From Thiobacillus sp. (lineage in GTDB: Bacteria > Pseudomonadota > Gammaproteobacteria > Burkholderiales > Thiobacillaceae), in the NCBI GenBank assembly GCA_011391285.1, contig JAABQU010000165.1, forward strand, positions 1 through 29,002: a DNA stretch of 29,002 bases, in the 5' to 3' direction. Below are positions 7,685 through 17,201 of this stretch, piece after piece. Within the stretch, counting starts at the first letter, position 1; every line of letters starts with the position of its first letter. The notes below the pieces were generated by a model, which saw nothing but the letters and a program-made list of their open reading frames with translations, was not told the DNA's origin and searched no databases. A program made the translations under genes and the position numbers.

Positions 7685-8707
7685 TTAAACAGGGAATATG
7701 GCCTCGACGAACTCGCGCGCATCGAACGGCCGCAGGTCGTCGACGGTTTCACCCACGCCGATGTAGCGCACCGGGATCGGCCGCGCCGGGCTTGACCGAG
7801 CCTGGGCGATGGCTGCGATGGCGCCGCCCTTGGCGGTGCCGTCGAGCTTGGTGAGCACTAGGCCGGTCACGCCGAGCGCATCGTCGAAAGCCTTGACCTG
7901 GGTGACGGCGTTCTGGCCGGTGTTGGAATCGAGCACCAAGAGCACTTCGTGCGGCGCGCCGGGGGCGGCCTTTTCGATTACCCGTTTGACCTTCTTGATC
8001 TCTTCCATCAAATGCAGCTGGGTCGGCAGGCGGCCGGCGGTGTCGGCCAGCACCACGTCGATACCGCGCGCCTGGGCGGCCTGGATGGCGTCGAAGATCA
8101 CTGCGGCGGAGTCGCCCTTTTCCTGGCTGATGACGGTGACATTGTTGCGCTCGCCCCAGACCTGGAGTTGCTCGCGTGCGGCCGCGCGGAAGGTGTCGCC
8201 CGCCGCCAGCAGCACTGACAGCCCTTGCGCCTGGTAAAGCTTGGCGAGCTTGCCGATGGTGGTGGTCTTGCCGGCGCCGTTGACGCCGGCCAGCATCAGG
8301 ATGAAGGGCTTGTGCGGGGTAACGTCGAGCGGTGCCTGCAGCGGCGTCAGCAGGTCGACCAGCGCTTCCTTCAGGGCGGCCTGCAGGTCGGACGCCTCGG
8401 TCAGGTTTTCCCGCCGAACCTTTTTCTGAAGTGCGTCGAGCAGCGCCTGAGTGGCGTCCACGCCGATGTCGGCGGTGATGAGGATGGTTTCGAGTTCCTC
8501 GAACAGTTCGGCGTCGATCTTGCGTCCGACCCCGAACAGGCCGGACAGCTGACCGCCGAGGCGGTCGCGGGTCTTGGCGAGTCCTTGCTTCAGTCGCTGC
8601 GCCCAGCCCGCGCGCGGCTCGGCAGGCTGCGGCGCGACGGCCCCGGCTTGTGCGTCGGGCGCCGCTGTTTCGGTTGCTGGAGGTTTGGGCTTGAGGAAAC
8701 TAAACAC
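7685..8707 (-). CDS. ftsY: Signal recognition particle receptor FtsY
   Basis: FtsY is the membrane-associated GTPase that receives SRP-ribosome complexes for co-translational membrane protein insertion. The 340-residue protein has a short Ala/Pro-rich acidic N-terminal region (1-35), an N domain, and the G domain. Motifs are G1 GVNGAGKTTTIGKLA (from 141), DTFRAAAREQL (171-181), G3 DTAGR (222-226) and G4 TKLDG (286-290). The C-terminus GVGETVDDLRPFDAREFVEAIF is characteristic. The start is a GTG at 8707 with the typical MFSFLK opening. The ribosome site is poor. It is divergent from the M16 peptidase genes. Confidence 0.97.
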   Translation of the reverse strand: MFSFLKPKPPATETAAPDAQAGAVAPQPAEPRAGWAQRLKQGLAKTRDRLGGQLSGLFGVGRKIDAELFEELETILITADIGVDATQALLDALQKKVRRENLTEASDLQAALKEALVDLLTPLQAPLDVTPHKPFILMLAGVNGAGKTTTIGKLAKLYQAQGLSVLLAAGDTFRAAAREQLQVWGERNNVTVISQEKGDSAAVIFDAIQAAQARGIDVVLADTAGRLPTQLHLMEEIKKVKRVIEKAAPGAPHEVLLVLDSNTGQNAVTQVKAFDDALGVTGLVLTKLDGTAKGGAIAAIAQARSSPARPIPVRYIGVGETVDDLRPFDAREFVEAIFPV

Positions 8708-8748
8708 GGATAGAGGCAGTCAGGACAGCAGTTTGACGGACGCACAAT

Positions 8749-8778
8749 CTTATCATTCAGATGCGGCTTATCATTCAG
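8749..8778. repeat. Short direct repeat in the ftsY/M16 divergent intergenic region
   Basis: The 12-base unit CTTATCATTCAG occurs at 8749-8760 and 8767-8778, an 18-base period. A partial third copy, TCATTCA, lies at 8781-8787. The 95-base gap (8708-8802) between the divergent ftsY and M16 genes must hold both promoters. No convincing -35/-10 pair stands out, although TTGACG is at 8733-8738. The repeat could be a regulator binding site or a simple duplication. Confidence 0.6.
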
Positions 8779-8802
8779 GCTCATTCAATCAGAGGTGAAA
8801 AC

Positions 8803-10161
8803 ATGCGCAGCCTATGGGCAATCGGTTTGGCGCTGCTGGCAGGCAGTGCACAGGCAATGTTGACGGATGTCACGCTGGACAACGGCATGCGGGTGATCGT
8901 GAAGGAGGACCGTCGTGCACCGGTGATGGTGTCGCAGGTGTGGTACCGCGCGGGTTCGATGGATGAATACAACGGCACCACCGGGGTCGCGCACGTGCTC
9001 GAGCACATGATGTTCAAGGGCACGCAGGACGTGCCGCCGGGCGAGTTCTCCAAGCGCATCGCAGCCGCAGGCGGGCGTGAAAACGCCTTCACCAGCCGCG
9101 ACTACACCGCGTATTTCCAGCAGATGCAGAAGGATCGGCTGGCCCTGTCGATGCAGTTGGAGGCCGACCGCATGGCCAATCTCGTCATCAGCGACGAGCT
9201 GTTCGCCAAGGAGGTCCAGGTGGTGATGGAGGAACGCCGGCTGCGCACCGACGATCAGGCGCAATCGGTGGTGTACGAACGCCTGATGGCGACCGCCTAC
9301 CAGACGCATCCCTATCGCCGCCCCATCATCGGCTGGATGGACGACCTGCAGAACATGACCTCGCAGGACGCGCGCGACTGGTACGCGCGCTGGTATGTGC
9401 CCAACAACGCCACCCTGGTGGTGGCGGGCGATGTGAAGTCCGACGAGGTGATCGCACTGGCGAAGCAGCATTTCGGTCCGTTGCCCGCGCGCGACCTGCC
9501 TGAGCGCAAGCCTCAGATGGAACCCGCGCAGGTGGGCGAAAAGCGCATTGTGGTGAAAGCACCGGCGCAACTGCCCTATCTGTTGATGGCCTGGCATGCG
9601 CCGGCGCTCAGGGACTGGGAGAAGGACAGCTCGCCCTACGCCCTGCAGATTCTGGCCGGCGTGCTGTCCGGCAACGACTCGGCGCGCCTGCCAAAATCAC
9701 TCGTGAAAACGCAGCAGGTCGCGGTGAACGCCAGTGCGGGCTACGACGGCGTCACGCGGGGGCCGGGCATGTTCATGATCGATGCGACCCCGGCGCAAGG
9801 CACGTCGGTGGCCGAACTGGAAAAGGCGATCCGCGCAGAAATCGCGCGCATTCAGCGCGAAGGCATCAGCGAGGCGGAGCTCGCGCGGGTCAAGGCGCAG
9901 GTCATCGCGGCCGACGTGTACCAGCGCGATTCGCTGTTCTATCAGGCCATGCAGCTGGGCGACTACGCGATTGCAGGTCTGCCGCCGGAGGCGCTGGCGC
10001 GCCGGGTCGACAAGCTGCGGGCGGTGACCGCCGCCGAGGTGAGATCCGCCGCGCAGCAATGGCTGCAGAAGGACCGCCTTAGCGTGGCCGAACTCGACCC
10101 GCAGCCGTTGCAGGCGAAGCCGCGCGCTGCGGCCGTGCCGGGAGCGCGTCATGCCAATTAA
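8803..10161 (+). CDS. M16 family zinc metallopeptidase, catalytic member
   Basis: A pitrilysin-family (M16B-type) peptidase, probably periplasmic. The inverted zinc motif HVLEH is present (His64, Glu67, His68), and a downstream glutamate in VVMEERRLRTDD (143/144) supplies the third ligand, so it should be active. An N-terminal signal peptide (MRSLWAIGLALLAGSAQA) is clear. I placed the start at 8803 because AGAGGTG lies just upstream and the signal peptide begins there; an in-frame ATG at 8761 falls inside the intergenic repeat. The length is 452 residues with two M16 domains. It overlaps the next gene by 11 bases, and the pair probably works as a heterodimer. The substrate is unknown. Confidence 0.93.
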   Translation: MRSLWAIGLALLAGSAQAMLTDVTLDNGMRVIVKEDRRAPVMVSQVWYRAGSMDEYNGTTGVAHVLEHMMFKGTQDVPPGEFSKRIAAAGGRENAFTSRDYTAYFQQMQKDRLALSMQLEADRMANLVISDELFAKEVQVVMEERRLRTDDQAQSVVYERLMATAYQTHPYRRPIIGWMDDLQNMTSQDARDWYARWYVPNNATLVVAGDVKSDEVIALAKQHFGPLPARDLPERKPQMEPAQVGEKRIVVKAPAQLPYLLMAWHAPALRDWEKDSSPYALQILAGVLSGNDSARLPKSLVKTQQVAVNASAGYDGVTRGPGMFMIDATPAQGTSVAELEKAIRAEIARIQREGISEAELARVKAQVIAADVYQRDSLFYQAMQLGDYAIAGLPPEALARRVDKLRAVTAAEVRSAAQQWLQKDRLSVAELDPQPLQAKPRAAAVPGARHAN

Positions 10162-11485
10162 TTCCGTGACCATGAACAACACCCTGTCGATCAAGGCCTT
10201 CCTTGTGGCCCTGCTGCTGGCCTTGCCGCTGTCGGCGCAGGCCGCGCTTGCGATCCAGCACTGGCAGACGCCGCAGGGTGCCCGGGTGTACTTCGTCGAA
10301 AGCCATGAGCTGCCGATGCTCGATATTGCGGTGGATTTCCCTGCCGGCAGCGCCCGTGATCCGGCCGGCAAGTCGGGGCTCGCCAGCCTGACTCACGGCC
10401 TGCTCGACCAGGGCGCGGGGGGACTGTCCGATACCGACATCGCGCATCGCCTGGCCGACGTGGGCGCCGTCCTGTCGGGACGTCTGGACCGCGACCGCGC
10501 GGGTGTGATGCTGCGCACCCTGTCGTCTGCGGCCGAAAAGGGCAAGGCGCTCGATCTGTTCGCGCGCGTTCTGCAGAAGCCGGACTTTCCGCAGGCGGTG
10601 GTCAAGCGTGAAAAGCAGCGCCTGATCGCATCGATCCGCGAGGCCGAGGCCGATCCGGGCAATGTCGCCAGCAAGGCGTTTTATCGCGCGCTTTATGGCG
10701 CACATCCCTATTCGAGCGATGAATCCGGCGATGCTGCAGCCGTTGCGAAGCTGACGCGGGGCGACCTGCAGGCGTTTTATCGTACGCACTACAGCGCGCC
10801 CAACGCGGTGATTTCGCTGATGGGCGACATCACGCGCGCCGAGGCCGAGGCCATCGCCGAGCGACTGGCAGCCGGCTTGTCGCGCACGGCGCCGGTGCCG
10901 GCCTTGCCGAAGACGGTGCCGGCCGCAGCGTCCGACACGCGCATCGCCCACCCCTCGACACAAAGTCATGTGCTGATGGGGGCGGTGGGGATGGCGCGCA
11001 ACGATCCCGATTTCTTTCCGCTGTTCGTCGGCAACTACGTGCTGGGAGGCGGCGGCTTCGATTCGCAGTTGATGCGCGAGGTGCGCGACAAGCGCGGCTA
11101 CGCCTACAGCGCCTACAGCTATTTCCTGCCAATGGGGGAAGCCGGACCTTTCCAGTTGGGCCTGCAGACCAAGCTGGAGCAGACCGACGACGCGCTGAAG
11201 GTGGCGCAGGCGACGTTGCGGCAGTTCATCGCCGACGGCCCTTCGGAAGCCGAACTCGTCCAGGCCAAGTCCAACCTGACCGGCGGCTTTCCGCTGCGTA
11301 TCGACAGCAACAGCAAGATCCTCGACTACCTGGCGGTGATCGGTTTCTACAAGCTGCCGCTGGATTACCTGGATACCTGGGTCGACCGGGTCAACGCGGT
11401 CGACGTCGCAACGGTGAAGCAGGCGTTCGCCCGGCGCATCGACCCCGACCAACTGGTGACCGTGGTGGTGGGTGGTGCTCGCTAA
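10151..11485 (+). CDS. M16 family peptidase-like protein, non-catalytic partner
   Basis: This 444-residue M16-fold protein lacks the zinc site. Where its neighbour has HVLEH, this protein reads GLASLTHGLLDQG, without the His-x-x-Glu-His set. It retains the C-terminal-domain motif LMREVRDKRGYAYSAYS, with the Arg and Tyr that in two-subunit M16B enzymes help bind substrate. It has its own signal peptide ending LPLSAQA. The start at 10151 has a GGAG site six bases upstream and overlaps the previous stop; ATG 10172 is an alternative without a good ribosome site. The catalytic/non-catalytic pairing implies a heterodimeric periplasmic protease, which is inferred. Confidence 0.92.
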   Translation: MPINSVTMNNTLSIKAFLVALLLALPLSAQAALAIQHWQTPQGARVYFVESHELPMLDIAVDFPAGSARDPAGKSGLASLTHGLLDQGAGGLSDTDIAHRLADVGAVLSGRLDRDRAGVMLRTLSSAAEKGKALDLFARVLQKPDFPQAVVKREKQRLIASIREAEADPGNVASKAFYRALYGAHPYSSDESGDAAAVAKLTRGDLQAFYRTHYSAPNAVISLMGDITRAEAEAIAERLAAGLSRTAPVPALPKTVPAAASDTRIAHPSTQSHVLMGAVGMARNDPDFFPLFVGNYVLGGGGFDSQLMREVRDKRGYAYSAYSYFLPMGEAGPFQLGLQTKLEQTDDALKVAQATLRQFIADGPSEAELVQAKSNLTGGFPLRIDSNSKILDYLAVIGFYKLPLDYLDTWVDRVNAVDVATVKQAFARRIDPDQLVTVVVGGAR

Positions 11486-12050
11486 GCGCGCGGCGCCGCA
11501 GCGGGCGCACGGCGCGCCCAACCGGGTGCGCATCATCGGCGGGCAGTATCGCCGCCGGCTGCTGGACTTTCCCGGCAGCGCCGGTCTGCGCCCCACGCCC
11601 GACCGCGTGCGCGAGACGCTGTTCAACTGGCTGGGGCAGGACCTGCCGGGCTGGTCCTGCCTCGACCTGTTTGCCGGCAGCGGCGCGCTTGGCTTCGAGG
11701 CCGCTTCGCGCGGGGCGGGGCGGGTCATCATGATCGAACGTGAGCGTGCCGCCATCGATGCGCTGGAAAAGAACCGGACGGTGCTGGGGGCCAAGCAGGT
11801 CGATATCCTGCGTGCCGACGCGCTGGGCTGGCTGGCAAACAGCCGCGAGACCTTCGACCTGGTTTTCGTCGATCCGCCATTCGACAGCAATCTGGCCGCA
11901 ACGGTGCTGGCCGACCTGGCGCGCCATCTGAAAGTCGGTGGCCAGGCCTATGTCGAACAGGCTGCGCCGGTCATCGCGCCGCCGGGGTTTATCATGCATC
12001 GCAGCGGGCGCGCGGGGCGCTCGCATTTCGCCCTGCTGACAAAAGAATAG
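11472..12050 (+). CDS. rsmD: 16S rRNA (guanine(966)-N(2))-methyltransferase RsmD
   Basis: RsmD methylates G966 of 16S rRNA using S-adenosylmethionine. The 192-residue protein has the N-terminal RIIGGQYRRRLLDFP and RPTPDRVRETLFNWL signatures. The SAM-binding DLFAGSGALGFEA lies at 65-77, and the catalytic DPPF at 134-137 is of the N-methyltransferase type. The start is GTG at 11472 or 11475, both inside the end of the M16 gene (14- or 11-base overlap). E. coli rsmD is also beside ftsY, so this neighbourhood is conserved, with the M16 pair inserted between. Confidence 0.95.
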   Translation: MVLAKRAAPQRAHGAPNRVRIIGGQYRRRLLDFPGSAGLRPTPDRVRETLFNWLGQDLPGWSCLDLFAGSGALGFEAASRGAGRVIMIERERAAIDALEKNRTVLGAKQVDILRADALGWLANSRETFDLVFVDPPFDSNLAATVLADLARHLKVGGQAYVEQAAPVIAPPGFIMHRSGRAGRSHFALLTKE

Positions 12051-12812
<762 letters not shown>

Positions 12813-12813
12813 C

Positions 12814-14778
12814 TCAGGCCGTTTGAGCCAGCCGTGTCCCGGCTGTCTCGTCAGACAGGGCATCGACGATGCGCGTGTTGATGCGCGCCAGGTTGTCCAG
12901 TTGATCGCTCACCGTTGCCAGGGTCACTTCAAGTTCGGCGATGCGTTCGTCCAGCGTTTCAGTGGCGGCATGAATTCGGCTCACGCTTTCCAGGCGCCGC
13001 TTGAGTTGGGTCTTGTGTTCACGCACCTGGGTTTCCATCGGCGCGATCAGCGCCTTCAGCCAGGATTCGGTCTCGCTGTTTGCGAGTTCGAACACCTGTA
13101 CCACCTTGCTGGCCAGGGTTTCGAAAAAGCGTGACGTCAGCTGCTGCTGGCCCAAGGTCAGCATCTTGAAAATCGTGTTGAAGCGTTCATCGAAAATACG
13201 CTCCAGCCGAGCCATTTCCTTGCGGTATTTGTTCAGGCTGAATTCGGGCGGATTGACCGCCGCCAGCCCGTGCTCATCGCTGAACTTCTGGTACATCGCC
13301 GTCATCATTTCGCGGATTTCCTGGATGCTCGACGCCGAGGCGCCCAGGTTGTCGTCCAGTTGGCGAAAAAATCGCCCCATCGCCTCGCGCAGGCCGATGC
13401 TGAAATGGCTCTTTTCCATTGCCTGACGGGTTTGGCGCACCTCGTTGTGTAATGCCTCCATGCCGAGCCGCTGGCGCAGCGTCTCGACCTGCGAGGCGAA
13501 CACGCTGCGCAGCGCATTGAACTGCTGCAGGCCGCGGTCGAACTTTTGTTTGTCTTCGTTGGTGGTGACCATCATGTGCTGGATGACGTCGCGATTCTTG
13601 CCGCGCAAGCCTTCCAGTTCGTCGACCTGGTCCTGCAGGGTGGCGAGCCGCGTTTCCAGCAGTTCGGTCACCTTGACCACGACATCTTCCACCCCGGCCT
13701 GGGTGGATTCGCTCACCAGCTCCTTCTTGTAGGGGATCAGTTCCTGGGTCAGTGCCGTTTCCAGTTCGGGGAGACGGCTTTTCACCAGCAACTCGGGATC
13801 GTTCCTTACCTTGGCAACCAGCGCCTTCTGAGCCGAGACCGGGTAGACCTGGCTCGCGGGCAGATCGAGCAACGCCGCGCTGCTGGCAGCCTGCCTGGCG
13901 ATGACGGCGTCGACTTCGGCCACCGACTTGAGGTCATCCCACAGGCCGTCGATCTTGTTCAGCACGACCAGTCGGGCACGGCTGGCGCCCTGCAGCGGGG
14001 CCAGGTACTGACGCCAGATTTCGATGTCGGACTTGGTGACGCCGGTGTCGGCGGACAGCAGGAACAGCACGGCATGGGCGCTGGGAAGCATGCTCAGCGT
14101 GAGTTCGGGTTCGGTGCCGATGGCGTTGAGCCCCGGTGTGTCGAGAATGACCAAGCCCTGCTTCAGCAGCGGGTGAGGGAAGTTGATCAGTGCGTGGCGC
14201 CAGCGCGGGATGGCAATGCAGCCGTCCCGCTCCAGGCTGCGTGCGGTTTCCTCGTCGTCCGGGTTGATCAGGCCGTAGGCTTCCGCAGTGGCGGCGTCGA
14301 CGTCGATCGTGTCGGCCAGGCGCATCAGGGTTGCGCTCATATCGTCGGCGGAATCGAGATTGAGCGGAAACTCGACCCAGGCGCCCGGATCGCGCTTGAA
14401 GTCGACAATGCTGCCGTCACGGGTCTTGGTGTCGATCGGCAACAGGCGCAGCGAAGGATGCAGGAGCGGGGTGTAATACAGCTCGGTGGGGCACATGGTG
14501 GTGCGCCCGGCAGAGGACGGCAGCACGCGCTGGCGGTAATCCGAAAAGAAAATCGCGTTGATGAGTTCGGATTTACCGCGCGAGAATTCGGCGACGAAGG
14601 CCACGTTCAGCGTGTCTTCCTGCAGGCGGCCGAGCAAGTGGCTGAGCCGCATGTCCGATTCGGCATCGCCCAGGCGTTCGGTCGATAGCCAGTTGCGCAG
14701 TGCCTCGACGCGCACATACATGGCATCGCGCCAGGCACTGTAGTGTTCGAACTCGTCAACCAGGGTGGAGGATTTCAT
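12814..14778 (-). CDS. Dynamin-like GTPase family protein
   Basis: A 654-residue large GTPase of the bacterial dynamin type, expected to act on membranes. The G domain has the P-loop AEFSRGKSEL (63-72), G2 threonines in GRTTMCPTE (91-99), G3 DTPGL (213-217) and G4 NKIDG (274-278). Position 63 is Ala, where the classical GxxxxGKS has Gly. From about residue 370 the protein is helical with likely coiled coil, including LATLQDQVDELEGLRGKN and a C-terminal TLDERIAELEVTLATVSDQL. I see no clear membrane span. It is not adjacent to a second dynamin, although bacterial dynamins often come in pairs. The start at 14778 has a weak ribosome site. The physiological role cannot be read from context. Confidence 0.88.
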   Translation of the reverse strand: MKSSTLVDEFEHYSAWRDAMYVRVEALRNWLSTERLGDAESDMRLSHLLGRLQEDTLNVAFVAEFSRGKSELINAIFFSDYRQRVLPSSAGRTTMCPTELYYTPLLHPSLRLLPIDTKTRDGSIVDFKRDPGAWVEFPLNLDSADDMSATLMRLADTIDVDAATAEAYGLINPDDEETARSLERDGCIAIPRWRHALINFPHPLLKQGLVILDTPGLNAIGTEPELTLSMLPSAHAVLFLLSADTGVTKSDIEIWRQYLAPLQGASRARLVVLNKIDGLWDDLKSVAEVDAVIARQAASSAALLDLPASQVYPVSAQKALVAKVRNDPELLVKSRLPELETALTQELIPYKKELVSESTQAGVEDVVVKVTELLETRLATLQDQVDELEGLRGKNRDVIQHMMVTTNEDKQKFDRGLQQFNALRSVFASQVETLRQRLGMEALHNEVRQTRQAMEKSHFSIGLREAMGRFFRQLDDNLGASASSIQEIREMMTAMYQKFSDEHGLAAVNPPEFSLNKYRKEMARLERIFDERFNTIFKMLTLGQQQLTSRFFETLASKVVQVFELANSETESWLKALIAPMETQVREHKTQLKRRLESVSRIHAATETLDERIAELEVTLATVSDQLDNLARINTRIVDALSDETAGTRLAQTA

Positions 14779-14852
14779 GGGGCGATTCGCCGGGTAAGGG
14801 TCCAGTATTTAGCGTCAATTCCATGACAAACTTGATGCCTGCGCAGCCGCGT

Positions 14853-15665
14853 TCAGCGCTGGCAGGCGGGGCAGTAAAAGCTCGCGCGCTGCCCCTGCAC
14901 GATGCGCCGGATCGGCGTGGCGCAGACTTTGCACGGCAAGCCTTCGCGATCGTATACCCGGGTCTGCAGCTGGAAATAGCCCAGTTCGCCGTCGGTCGCG
15001 ACGTAATCGCGCAGCGAACTGCCGCCCGCGGCGATCGCCGCCGCCAGCACGCGCTTGATCGACTCCGCCAGCCGGGCGCAGGCCGGGCGGCTGAGGCGGC
15101 GCGCGGCGGTGGCGGGGCGGATGCCGGCATGGAACAGCGATTCCGAGGCGTAGATGTTGCCGACGCCGACCACCACCTGCGCGTCCATGATGACCTGCTT
15201 GATGGCCGCGCTGCGGCGCTGGCATTGCGCATGCAGATAGGCGGCGTCGAACGCGGGTGTCAGCGGTTCCGGTCCCAAATGAGCCAGCAATGGATGCTGT
15301 GACACATCGTCGGTCCACAGCACGGCGCCGAAACGGCGCGGGTCGCGAAGACGGAGCGTGGTGCCGTCGTCGAACTGCCAGTCGATATGGTCATGCAGCG
15401 CGGCAGGCTCGTCCGGCCCGGCAAAGCGCAGGCTGCCCGACATGCCCAAGTGCACGATCTGCGTGGCAGCGCCGAAGTCGAACAGCAGGTATTTGCCGCG
15501 CCGCTCGAGTGCCTTGAGCGGCCATCCAGTCAGCCGGGCTTCCAGGTCGTCCGGCACCGGCCAGCGCAGGCGCGGGTTGCGTACCACGATGCGCTTGAGA
15601 ACGCGGCCCTGCAGCCGCGGCAACAGGCCCAGGCGGGTGGTTTCGACTTCGGGCAATTCGGGCAT
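14853..15665 (-). CDS. mutM: Formamidopyrimidine-DNA glycosylase (MutM/Fpg)
   Basis: MutM excises 8-oxoguanine and formamidopyrimidines and nicks the abasic site. The protein begins PELPEVETTRLGL after the initiator Met. The N-terminal Pro is the Schiff-base nucleophile and the following Glu is catalytic. The conserved lysine loop LERRGKYLLFDFG, the helix-two-turn-helix (NIYASESLFHAGI) and a C-terminal zinc finger with Cys-x2-Cys and Cys-x2-Cys (CKVC, CPAC) ending CQR are all present. The start at 15665 is fixed because the N-terminal Pro must directly follow Met; the longer upstream frame is spurious. The product is 270 residues, the usual length. It is divergent from the tolC-like gene. Confidence 0.97.
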   Translation of the reverse strand: MPELPEVETTRLGLLPRLQGRVLKRIVVRNPRLRWPVPDDLEARLTGWPLKALERRGKYLLFDFGAATQIVHLGMSGSLRFAGPDEPAALHDHIDWQFDDGTTLRLRDPRRFGAVLWTDDVSQHPLLAHLGPEPLTPAFDAAYLHAQCQRRSAAIKQVIMDAQVVVGVGNIYASESLFHAGIRPATAARRLSRPACARLAESIKRVLAAAIAAGGSSLRDYVATDGELGYFQLQTRVYDREGLPCKVCATPIRRIVQGQRASFYCPACQR

Positions 15666-15815
15666 GGCGTGGGGCAGGGCTGCGTTGCTAAGGATGGAGG
15701 GCGCTACAGTAGGGCTTGTTGGGTGTCCGGCAGTGTTTCGCTTCCTCAATGGGGAACCGAACCGATACACTGGCATTCTATATAACGCATTTCTGACCTT
15801 GAAGCTCCCCCAAAT

Positions 15816-17201
15816 TTGAACACGCGACTTTCTTTGCTGCTGATGATGCTGGTCAGCAGTGCGGCTTTTGCTGCAGATCCTTTTAGGGTGATGACGCGCC
15901 CGCTGCCGTCACCGGCGGGCGAATTGCGTCCCGCTGAGGTGTGCGACATGACCCGGCTGTCCGGCACGGTCACGCTCGTGCGTGCAGTGGAGCGTGCGCT
16001 ATGCGCCAATCCCGCGACGCGCAGTGCCTGGCTTGCGGCACGCCTGCGCGCGGCTGAACTGGGACTGGCGCAGAGCGCCTATCTCCCCGATGTCACGCTT
16101 GGCGGCAGCCTCGCGCGCAACGGCGACGAAGTGTTCCCGAACGATCGCACCGCCTGGGGTTTCGGGCTCGACGCGCAGTATTTGCTGTACGACTTTGGCG
16201 GACGGGAAGCCCGGCGCGATGCGGCCGAATCGCTGCTGGCCGCTTCGCTTGCCAGCCAGGACGCAACGGTGCGCATCGTTTATCTGCAAACAGTCACGGC
16301 CTATTTCAATCTACTGACGGCGCAGGCTGCGATCGTCGCGGCCAACGATACCGAGGCTTCTGCACTCGCTGCCCTGAAGGCTGCCACAGCCCGGGTGGAG
16401 GTGGGCTCGGGCATCCCGGCCGACCGCTTGCAGGCCAAAACCGTCTACACCCAGCGCCAGATCGAGCGCATCCGCGCCGAGGGCCTGGCTGCGCGGCTGC
16501 AAGGCGAGTTGGCGGCGCTGATGGGGGACGCCAGTCAGACCGGCTTTGTCGTTGTCGATGACGAACGGGCGTTCAACCAGACGCTGGATATGGACAACGC
16601 CGTGGATACCCTGATCGAGGCTGCGCGCAGCCGCCGACCGGAATTGCGTGCTGCCGAGGCCACGCTGCTTGCGAGCGAGGCGGGCGTGCGGAGCGTCGAG
16701 GCAGACGGCAAGCCGCGTCTGTCGGTCTTTGCCAGCGCACAGCGGCAGGACAGCGGCCTGTTCGAGGCCACCACCGGTTCGAGCCTGGGAATCAATCTGA
16801 CGATCCCGCTGTTTACCGGCTATCGCACCACCTACCAGATCATGGCCGCACAAACCCTGGCAGATCAGGCCGCGGTGGACCGTGACAGTGTCGAAAACCA
16901 GGTGGCGCTGGACGTCTGGCGCGCCTACCACAAGCTGAAGAGCGAAATCGAAGCGGACAGCCGCAGTACCGATCTGGTGGAAAGTGCGACGGCCGCCGAA
17001 AGGCTGGCGCTCGGGCGTTATGAGGCGGGGCTTGGCATCCTGCTCGACGTGCTGAGTGCACAGGCCAATCTGGCGCAGGCACGCTATACCCAGCTGCTTA
17101 CGCGGCTGGGGCTGAGGGTGGCGCGGGCCGAACTGGCTCAGGCCATTGGGGAATTGAGCTGGGACTGGATGGAACCGGCCCGGCAGGAAGGCATGCAATG
17201 A
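15816..17201 (+). CDS. TolC-family outer membrane efflux channel
   Basis: A 461-residue TolC-type protein that forms the outer-membrane and periplasmic tunnel of a tripartite exporter. A signal peptide (MNTRLSLLLMMLVSSAAFA) leads into the two-fold repeated helical architecture. Repeat-like segments ARLRAAELGLAQSAYLPDVTLGG and EATLLASEAGVRSVEADGKPRLSV are visible. The start must be TTG at 15816, or an internal ATG at 15843 that would shorten the signal peptide; no ATG or GTG lies in frame upstream before the stop at 15783. The stop overlaps the adaptor start as ATGA. The 150-base gap to mutM shows TATAAC at 15781-15786 but no good -35. Confidence 0.92.
   Translation: MNTRLSLLLMMLVSSAAFAADPFRVMTRPLPSPAGELRPAEVCDMTRLSGTVTLVRAVERALCANPATRSAWLAARLRAAELGLAQSAYLPDVTLGGSLARNGDEVFPNDRTAWGFGLDAQYLLYDFGGREARRDAAESLLAASLASQDATVRIVYLQTVTAYFNLLTAQAAIVAANDTEASALAALKAATARVEVGSGIPADRLQAKTVYTQRQIERIRAEGLAARLQGELAALMGDASQTGFVVVDDERAFNQTLDMDNAVDTLIEAARSRRPELRAAEATLLASEAGVRSVEADGKPRLSVFASAQRQDSGLFEATTGSSLGINLTIPLFTGYRTTYQIMAAQTLADQAAVDRDSVENQVALDVWRAYHKLKSEIEADSRSTDLVESATAAERLALGRYEAGLGILLDVLSAQANLAQARYTQLLTRLGLRVARAELAQAIGELSWDWMEPARQEGMQ

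Noticed and set aside
8761..8802. In-frame upstream ATG at 8761 for the first M16 peptidase
   Set aside because: The extension lies in the direct repeat and puts 14 residues before a perfect signal peptide; the AGAGGTG ribosome site serves the ATG at 8803.
10151..11485. Second M16 gene as a decayed pseudogene because the zinc motif is missing
   Set aside because: The frame is intact, full length, has a signal peptide and overlaps its active partner; loss of the zinc site is normal for the non-catalytic subunit of this family.
10079..11890. Long open frame on the - strand (about 600 codons) opposite the second M16 gene and rsmD
   Set aside because: It is a shadow caused by high third-position GC. 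The + strand genes have complete domains and the antisense product resembles nothing.
12841..12856. Hairpin CTGTCT-CGTC-AGACAG as a terminator for the ferredoxin gene
   Set aside because: No T-run follows on either strand and it lies within the dynamin coding region.
13546..14688. Long + strand open frame opposite the dynamin-like gene
   Set aside because: Antisense shadow. The - strand gene has all GTPase motifs, while the + strand frame has low-complexity Gly/Gln/Val content and no ribosome site.
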